Shown here: one piece after another, positions 6,051 to 9,544 of the stretch
Layout: the number at the start of each line of letters is the position of its first letter
How positions within the stretch are numbered: the first letter of the stretch is position 1
Assembly: GCA_027080405.1 (NCBI GenBank)
Contig: JALWSL010000021.1
Coordinates: forward strand, 1 to 9,544
Source: Planctomycetaceae bacterium
GTDB taxonomy: Bacteria; Planctomycetota; Planctomycetia; Planctomycetales; Planctomycetaceae
Length of the DNA stretch: 9,544 nucleotides
Reading direction: 5' to 3'
Program-made: the position numbers and the translations under genes
The notes under the pieces: model-generated
What the model was told of the DNA's origin: nothing
Databases searched by the model: none
The model's input: only the letters and a program-made list of their open reading frames with translations

Positions 6051-7385
6051 CTAATCATCTGCCGGTCGTGGAGGAATCTTTTTTCCGTGCGGATCGGACG
6101 CCGGGGAACCGAGCTGTTGTTCGATACTGCTGCGAGATTCCTGATCGAGGTAATGCTCCATCTGATGAGCCGCTTCGTGCAAGTGATCTTCAGGCAATGC
6201 GAATTCACGATCCAAAAAGGATTCCCACAATCGATGCCCGCGCACAATCCGTTGCCCGAGCCTCTTTCCTGCCGCGGTCAACAGATACTTCTGATCCAAC
6301 CGGGAACTGACAAGATTCTCTTTGATCAGCCGCTTCATCGATTGGGAGCTGTACTTTTCCCCCACCAACCTCTTCAGTTCGGAAAGGCCCATGCCCGGCG
6401 AAGAACCGGTTTCATCGGACGTTTCCGCAGATTCTTCATACCGGAAAAGAACGCCCAGTATGTCTTCCGCAATAATGCGCTGTTTCAATTTCCTTCTGTG
6501 ATAATGCGTGAACAGCAATCCCTGCGAAGGTGAGAACAGCAACGCAAAGACGTAACCGACCCCCGCCATCACCGCCATCATCCCCGCTGCATTCGAATTC
6601 AAATACCAGGCAGCATAATAACCGGTTACAGTAGAGGCGATTGAAAATAATACGGAGACGAACAACATCCGATTCAAACGATGACAAACCAGCTGGGCAG
6701 AGGCGGCAGGAATTACCAGCATCGCCACGACAAGCACCGTCCCCACAATCTTGAATGCAGCCACCACACATAGCGCCACGAAAATAACCAGAACAGCCAG
6801 CATTGCATGACCATGCAGACCAATGGCACTGGCGTAAGCGGGATCGAAACTCGCCACTTTTATCTGCTTCCAGAACAGCACCAGCCAGATCAATACACCA
6901 ACCAGCACGGAGCCGGTCACCCAAAGAGACGTGGGCCATTGAAGCCCAAACAGAGTAGTCGTTTCGAGAGTCACATACTCGATCGCCCCTTCCAGAACTG
7001 CGTCACGATCCAGATGGACATTTTCCGCAAACAACTGGATCAACAGGATTCCCAGCGCAAACAGCGTGGTAAAAACGATGCCCAGTCCCGATTCTTCACT
7101 TGTGTTTCTGTGGGAACTGAGCAACTTTGAAAGCCCCGCCGTCAGCATGGCGAATAGGGCAGCCCCGGTAAACATCGGCAATGCGTTCAATGTTCCGCTC
7201 AGAATGAACGCCAGCGCCAAGCCAGGCAGCACCGCGTGGCTGATCGCATCACCCAGCATGCTCATTCGCCGCAGAACCAGAAAGCACCCCAACAGGGAAC
7301 AGCAGGAATTGCAGACCACTCCCACCAGAATCGTCCAAAAGGCGATCTGCTGATCTGTACTCATAAAGACGGGCCAACCAATCAT
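6051..7385 (-). CDS. Metal-ion ABC transporter permease fused to a DtxR/MntR-type regulator (YtgCR-like)
   Basis: The product has 444 residues in two parts. Residues 1-290 are an ABC-3 family permease (ZnuB/MntB/TroC type): FLVLRRMSMLGDAISHAVLPG at 37-57 is its hallmark, and about eight hydrophobic segments lie near 14-38, 45-64, 69-89, 100-119, 153-172, 193-230 (two) and 240-285. After a basic linker, residues 300-444 form a winged helix plus DtxR dimerisation domain. D308, H384, E388, H403, H407, E410 and H411 align with MntR Asp8 and DtxR His79, Glu83, His98, Cys102, Glu105 and His106 with identical spacing from H384 on. A PHGxxIP motif, the DtxR 'SPFGNPIP' equivalent, follows. No SH3-like third domain is present. 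It probably imports Mn, Fe or Zn and senses it. No ATPase, binding protein or second permease lies beside it; csrA is upstream. The start is uncertain: GGGAGG sits one base before 7385, and 7364 or 7490 are alternatives. Confidence 0.92.
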   Translation of the reverse strand: MIGWPVFMSTDQQIAFWTILVGVVCNSCCSLLGCFLVLRRMSMLGDAISHAVLPGLALAFILSGTLNALPMFTGAALFAMLTAGLSKLLSSHRNTSEESGLGIVFTTLFALGILLIQLFAENVHLDRDAVLEGAIEYVTLETTTLFGLQWPTSLWVTGSVLVGVLIWLVLFWKQIKVASFDPAYASAIGLHGHAMLAVLVIFVALCVVAAFKIVGTVLVVAMLVIPAASAQLVCHRLNRMLFVSVLFSIASTVTGYYAAWYLNSNAAGMMAVMAGVGYVFALLFSPSQGLLFTHYHRRKLKQRIIAEDILGVLFRYEESAETSDETGSSPGMGLSELKRLVGEKYSSQSMKRLIKENLVSSRLDQKYLLTAAGKRLGQRIVRGHRLWESFLDREFALPEDHLHEAAHQMEHYLDQESRSSIEQQLGSPASDPHGKKIPPRPADD

Positions 7386-7494
7386 GCCTCCCAGATTAAC
7401 AGGGCTGAATTCAAATTGGCAACCATCTCCCCCCCGGTAAACTCTCAAAGATGACGGGCAAACAGGTTTGGCAGCAAACATACTCGACACTCAC

Positions 7495-7530
7495 AAAAAA
7501 AGGATACGCACAAAATGTACATATCCTTTT
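7495..7530 (-). terminator. Strong intrinsic terminator of csrA
   Basis: Read on the minus strand, AAAAGGATATGTACA pairs with TGTGCGTATCCTTTT around the loop TTT. This gives a 15-pair stem with two U-G wobbles and no mismatch, running into a seven-T tract. It starts 37 bases after the csrA stop and separates csrA from the permease-regulator gene. The plus strand has only four T after the stem, so termination of minus-strand transcripts is favoured. Confidence 0.85.
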
Positions 7531-7566
7531 GAATGCTCGTCCGCTCATCTTCCAGCAACGCTTGAC

Positions 7567-7773
7567 TTACCCGGCAATCGCAGAGGCGTCCTGACTGGAA
7601 GAATCTCTTTCCCCGGCTTCTGCGTCTTCACATAGTTCTTCACGCAGGATGCTCAAATCTCGCGGAGCCTCAATGCCAAGCCGAACGGTGTTGGGACCGA
7701 TCCGAACAACGGTAATCGCCACGTCTTCGCCGATACGAATTCTTTCGCCCGACTTCCTTGATAACACCAGCAT
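7567..7773 (-). CDS. csrA: Carbon storage regulator CsrA, RNA-binding translational regulator
   Basis: CsrA is a small homodimeric protein that binds GGA-containing hairpin loops in mRNA leaders, usually blocking ribosome access. The 68 residues begin MLVLSRKSGERIRIG and contain VRIGPNTVRLGIEAP and ILREEL, the complete CsrA core. L4 and R44, the positions that form the RNA-binding surface in the E. coli protein, are conserved. After about residue 48 the tail is acidic and Ser-rich (EDAEAGERDSSS) with no family consensus, as is usual. The start is clear: GGAGG lies seven bases upstream (7781-7785, complement), and the protein starts at the first residue of the fold. A strong terminator follows, so csrA is probably transcribed alone. 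No flagellar gene or fliW is adjacent in this window. The GGAGGA at its own ribosome binding site contains two overlapping GGA triplets, compatible with autoregulation but not proof of it. Confidence 0.97.
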   Translation of the reverse strand: MLVLSRKSGERIRIGEDVAITVVRIGPNTVRLGIEAPRDLSILREELCEDAEAGERDSSSQDASAIAG

Positions 7774-7780
7774 CGCTCAT

Positions 7781-7785
7781 CCTCC
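7781..7785 (-). promoter_or_regulatory. csrA ribosome binding site, possible CsrA autoregulatory site
   Basis: GGAGG is seven bases before the csrA ATG and continues into GGAGGATG, so two overlapping GGA triplets sit in the Shine-Dalgarno. CsrA proteins commonly repress by binding GGA at this position. No stable hairpin presenting the GGA in a loop was recognised by eye. Confidence 0.6.
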
Positions 7786-8104
7786 AGCTTGCAAATATCT
7801 ATTTTCAGGAATTCATCAAAACAACGGGCTGGACATCTCAGCACTGCAACACGGCAACAACCGCCCGAGGGAAGAAAAAGCCCGGAGCCACAGGGAAGAG
7901 TATCGGCCAAACCGACATCATATTGATGATGACATCAAACAGATTACAACCATTGCACCGAACTTTCCACCCCTTCTCCCAAAAAAACCGCATGAGACGC
8001 AAAGGGCCTACAACCGGATCAATCAGAACACAACCGCGCAATCATGCACAACGTTTGGGCAAGGCAAGCTCCTCCAGCCAGCGTATCGGCAGAGATGTCT
8101 CGCT

Positions 8105-8128
8105 CTCAGCGGCTGTCTCGCTGCTGAG
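8105..8128 (+). other. Stem-loop of unknown role in the csrA-oxidoreductase intergenic region
   Basis: CTCAGCGGC pairs with GCTGCTGAG around TGTCTC, nine pairs with one G-U wobble. The nine-base TGTCTCGCT occurs twice nearby, at 8096-8104 and 8114-8122. No T-tract follows on either strand, so it is not an intrinsic terminator. Confidence 0.45.
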
Positions 8129-8449
8129 TACGCCTGAGCTGTGCATGCAACAGGCAGTGGTGCACATTTCTAGAACTGCTTAAATTCAAGGCACTAAGTC
8201 AGGCGCGGATATTATTGAATCGACGCGGTTAACACGAATCGGCACCAGTTTGATGAAATCAGCCCTGTAAACAGGCTTCTCTTGAATCTGGCCGGGAGGA
8301 ATGGATCTGTCGGTAATGCCTGTCTGTAATAGATGACAATCTCCCTGCTTGCGGATATCATGCGGCTACTGTAAACCGGATTATCATTCAAACATTGAGC
8401 TACCCGTTCCGGCGAACCATTCCAGCGAACAAGCAATCGGAGAGAACAA

Positions 8450-9496
8450 ATGAAGGTGGGGATTATCGGTTTGGGCTTCATGGGGATGACCCATTTCGAA
8501 GCCATCAATTCTTTACGAAATGTCAAAGTTCAGGCGATTGCAACTCGCAGCGAAAAGAAACGAAACGGCGACTGGTCGTCCATTCAGGGCAATTTTGGCC
8601 CCAGGGGAAGCAGTCACGTTGACTTGAAGGGAATCCAAACCTATCAGGATTATCACGACCTTCTCAAGGACCCCTCAATCGACTTAGTGGACATCTGTTT
8701 GCCAATCGGTCAACACGAACAGGTGGTGATCGAAGCTCTCAAAGCGGGGAAAAATGTGATTGTCGAGAAGCCGATCACGGTCCAGGAGAAGGCAGCCGCT
8801 CGCATGGTTCGGGAAGCTGAAAAAGCGAAGAGGGTTCTCATGGTTGCCCATGTGCTTCCCTTTTTCCCGGAATTTCGATTTCTTGCCGAGTGCATCGCAC
8901 AGGAAAAATATGGGAAACTGCTCGCGCTGAATATGCGGCGGGTGATCTGCCCACCCCAATGGCTCAACCTGCCGGAAGACATGATCGAGATGGGTGGGTT
9001 CGGCATCGATCTTCACATTCACGATAACCACTTCATTTCCTCAACCTGCGGATTGCCTGATAAAGTCTGCTCGGTCGGCCTGTCTCATGATGGCTTGGTC
9101 GAGCACACACAAACCAACTATCTGTATGAAAATGGCCCGGCCATTTCGTGCACCAGCGGGGCGATTGCCTCATCGGCCCTGCAATTTGCACACGGTTACC
9201 AGGCCTTTTTCGAAAAGGCAACCCTTGAATTCGACGCCGGAACTTACGGTTCCGAATGGGTCGTCAACCGCCCCCTGGTTGTTTTGAAAAATAACGGGAA
9301 AACGCATGTTCCAAAGCTGAAGGGAAATCCGGAATGGTATGGTGCGTTCGCTGAGGAATTCAAAGCCGCAGCGAGTGGCCTGAAAAGCGGTCAGATCTCA
9401 CCTTTCCTTGCCGCGGAAAATGCCCTCAACGGCGTGAAACTGTGCCACGCAGAGGCGAAAAGCATCGAAACCGGAAAACCGGTCCCCATAAAATAA
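8450..9496 (+). CDS. Gfo/Idh/MocA family NAD(P)-dependent oxidoreductase
   Basis: The product is a 348-residue cytoplasmic dehydrogenase of the glucose-fructose oxidoreductase / inositol dehydrogenase superfamily, which oxidises or reduces hydroxyl groups of sugars, cyclitols or related compounds. The N-terminal Rossmann domain starts at residue 2 with GIIGLGFMG (4-12). ICLPIGQH (82-89) and VEKPIT (105-110), containing the conserved EKP lysine, follow. The C-terminal alpha/beta domain carries DLHIHDNHF (187-195), matching the family's D-x-x-x-H-D catalytic region (D187, H191, D192). Length is typical and there is no Tat or Sec signal, unlike many planctomycete paralogues. The start is well supported by GGAGAG at 8439-8444, five bases upstream. 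The substrate cannot be assigned; Gfo/Idh enzymes that make 3-keto sugars are one possibility given the DUF1080 gene nearby. Only 48 bases follow the stop, with no terminator seen. Confidence 0.95.
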   Translation: MKVGIIGLGFMGMTHFEAINSLRNVKVQAIATRSEKKRNGDWSSIQGNFGPRGSSHVDLKGIQTYQDYHDLLKDPSIDLVDICLPIGQHEQVVIEALKAGKNVIVEKPITVQEKAAARMVREAEKAKRVLMVAHVLPFFPEFRFLAECIAQEKYGKLLALNMRRVICPPQWLNLPEDMIEMGGFGIDLHIHDNHFISSTCGLPDKVCSVGLSHDGLVEHTQTNYLYENGPAISCTSGAIASSALQFAHGYQAFFEKATLEFDAGTYGSEWVVNRPLVVLKNNGKTHVPKLKGNPEWYGAFAEEFKAAASGLKSGQISPFLAAENALNGVKLCHAEAKSIETGKPVPIK

Positions 9497-9544
9497 ACAG
9501 ATCTCCTGGCCAGCAAATGCCTGGATAATGTGGTACGATATTCC

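Larger units (their letters stand above)
7774..8449. other. Gene-free divergent region between csrA and the Gfo/Idh gene
   Basis: This 676-base stretch has no open frame with convincing protein character on either strand. It must contain the promoters of csrA (leftward) and of the oxidoreductase (rightward), but neither is clear by eye. Visible structure includes TTGATG-ATGA-CATCAA near 7923-7938 and a nine-pair hairpin at 8105-8128 with one G-U wobble. A six-pair stem TGTGCA/TGCACA spans 8140-8166. The stretch could hide a small RNA, but no known RNA family is recognised. Confidence 0.55.

Noticed and set aside
5843..6247. Upstream in-frame extension of the dehydrogenase by 135 codons
   Set aside because: The extension overlaps the permease 3' end, crosses the terminator and promoter signals, and lacks family similarity; AGGA supports the start at 5842.
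5937..6533. Plus-strand open frame of 198 codons opposite the permease-regulator 3' part
   Set aside because: Antisense to the DtxR-type domain, with no recognisable features.
8155..8230. Possible tRNA or structured RNA because of a TTCAAG stretch
   Set aside because: No cloverleaf arms or acceptor stem could be paired around it.
8301..8333. Eleven-codon open frame after GGGAGGA upstream of the Gfo/Idh gene (possible leader peptide)
   Set aside because: The purine-rich stretch abuts the ATG with no spacer, so initiation is unlikely, and there is no attenuator-like structure after it.
8212..8526. Minus-strand open frame of 104 codons before and inside the Gfo/Idh gene
   Set aside because: It starts inside the first codons of the oxidoreductase gene on the opposite strand and has no recognisable protein character.

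Overview
The gene set points to a bacterium of the phylum Planctomycetota, probably a Gimesia/Rubinisphaera-like member of the Planctomycetales. The exported sulfatase, the exported DUF1080 (3-keto-disaccharide hydrolase) protein, the Gfo/Idh/MocA oxidoreductase and the DUF5117-type exported metalloprotease are all strongly expanded in that phylum. The placement comes from gene content and protein style only. No rRNA or other marker is present.

Layout, left to right. (1) 1-792, minus: N-terminal part of an exported DUF5118/DUF5117-type zinc metalloprotease, cut by the window edge. (2) 793-1194: non-coding divergent promoter region. (3) 1195-2517, plus: homoserine dehydrogenase (hom) with a C-terminal ACT domain. 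(4) 2759-3460 and 3541-4944, plus: a DUF1080 protein and an S1-type sulfatase, both with signal peptides, 80 bases apart and probably co-transcribed. (5) 5075-5842, minus: short-chain dehydrogenase resembling the HSD17B14 (DHRS10) type, convergent with the sulfatase. (6) 6051-7385, minus: a metal-ion ABC permease (ZnuB/MntB/TroC type) fused to a DtxR/MntR-type metalloregulator. (7) 7567-7773, minus: csrA, followed by a strong intrinsic terminator. (8) 7774-8449: a 676-base gene-free divergent region. (9) 8450-9496, plus: Gfo/Idh/MocA oxidoreductase.

How the genes may work together: the DUF1080 protein and sulfatase look like an exported glycan-processing pair. The Gfo/Idh enzyme could belong to the same kind of chemistry (3-keto sugars), but it is a separate transcription unit 3.5 kb away. 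The remaining genes look like independent units for amino-acid biosynthesis, metal uptake and regulation, and post-transcriptional regulation.

The two most interesting proteins are the following. First, the permease-repressor fusion has the same architecture as chlamydial YtgCR, keeps nearly the whole DtxR-family metal site, and has His at the position of DtxR Cys102. Second, the sulfatase keeps the formylglycine cysteine but carries Asn, Asn and Gly at three normally invariant active-site positions and Val for Pro in the CxPSR signature. No mobile element, CRISPR array, tRNA or rRNA was seen.
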